The notes under the pieces: model-generated
Database searches by the model: none
Seen by the model: only the letters and a program-made list of their open reading frames with translations
Told to the model about the DNA's origin: nothing
Translations under genes and position numbers: made by a program
Shown: one piece after another, positions 5,368-6,220 of the stretch
Layout of the letters: the number at the start of each line of letters is the position of its first letter
Numbering within the stretch: position 1 is the stretch's first letter
Assembly: GCA_001871435.1 (NCBI GenBank)
Contig: MNVC01000046.1
Location: 1 to 6,220, forward strand
Reading direction: 5' to 3'
Length of the DNA stretch: 6,220 nucleotides
Origin: Candidatus Magasanikbacteria bacterium CG1_02_32_51
GTDB lineage: Bacteria > Patescibacteriota > Patescibacteriia > Magasanikbacterales > UBA922

Positions 5368-5397
5368 TTGTATAAGAAATGTATTTATATTTATACT
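5368..5397 (+). promoter_or_regulatory. Possible second (downstream) rRNA promoter
   Basis: TTGTAT (5368-5373), 18 bp and TATACT (5392-5397) lie nearer the 16S gene. The surroundings are very AT-rich, so chance matches are likely. Tandem promoters are common for rRNA operons, which is the main reason to list it. Confidence 0.25.
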
Positions 5398-5569
5398 CGA
5401 TAGTATAAGATATGATTCACAATACAAATGTGACAAAAAACCAAATACATCCCTAGATAGGGATGTACCAAGTCTATTTTTAGAGTCAGTCAAATATTTA
5501 ACCTCTATTAAGTTAGAGGAATCAACTCTTTGTTGCTGTGAAGCAACGCTATAATGAATAATTTATTAT

Positions 5570-6220
<651 letters not shown>

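Overview
The window looks like part of a small, AT-rich bacterial genome from the Patescibacteria (Candidate Phyla Radiation, CPR). The evidence is the 16S rRNA gene at the right edge. It is clearly bacterial, but it departs from the consensus at sites that are diagnostic for CPR: GGAGGCTGCAG at the EUB338 site and CCAGCAGCAGCGG in the 530 loop. The proteins are conserved single-copy housekeeping genes, all stops are TAA, and none of the four complete genes has a clear Shine-Dalgarno sequence. A lineage near ABY1/Parcubacteria or Gracilibacteria is possible, but this is only an impression from the rRNA.

Layout. Bases 1-271 hold the C-terminal tail of an insertion-sequence transposase and the repeat-bearing end of that element. 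A good sigma-70-type promoter follows (TTGACA, 17 bp, TATATT, 287-315), then a leader of about 300 nt full of hairpins, including an internal terminator-like stem with a T run (445-468). Next comes a short str operon, rpsL (619-1044), rpsG (1182-1658) and fusA (1777-3855), without tuf. It is closed by a GC-rich palindrome and an intrinsic terminator (3907-3941). trmD (4039-4734, tRNA m1G37 methyltransferase) has its own likely promoter. Bases 4735-5096 carry no convincing gene but hold AT-rich repeats, a GC palindrome and a REPIN-like pair of inverted REP units. A second strong promoter (TTGACA, 17 bp, TATTAT, 5097-5125) precedes a structured region of about 550 nt that leads into the 5' third of the 16S gene (about 5672 to the window end).

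All the complete genes serve translation: S12 and S7 in the small subunit, EF-G for translocation, TrmD for reading-frame maintenance through tRNA G37 methylation, and 16S rRNA. I see no defence, toxin or metabolic system. The unusual content is intergenic. The rpsL-rpsG and rpsG-fusA spacers are diverged copies of one stem-loop element. A GC-rich repeat with flanking AAGCCT units occurs on opposite strands at the two ends of the str operon. A 19-bp direct repeat duplicates the start of the 16S gene 97 bp upstream. The rpsL leader contains a promoter-to-terminator RNA unit that I cannot assign to a known family.
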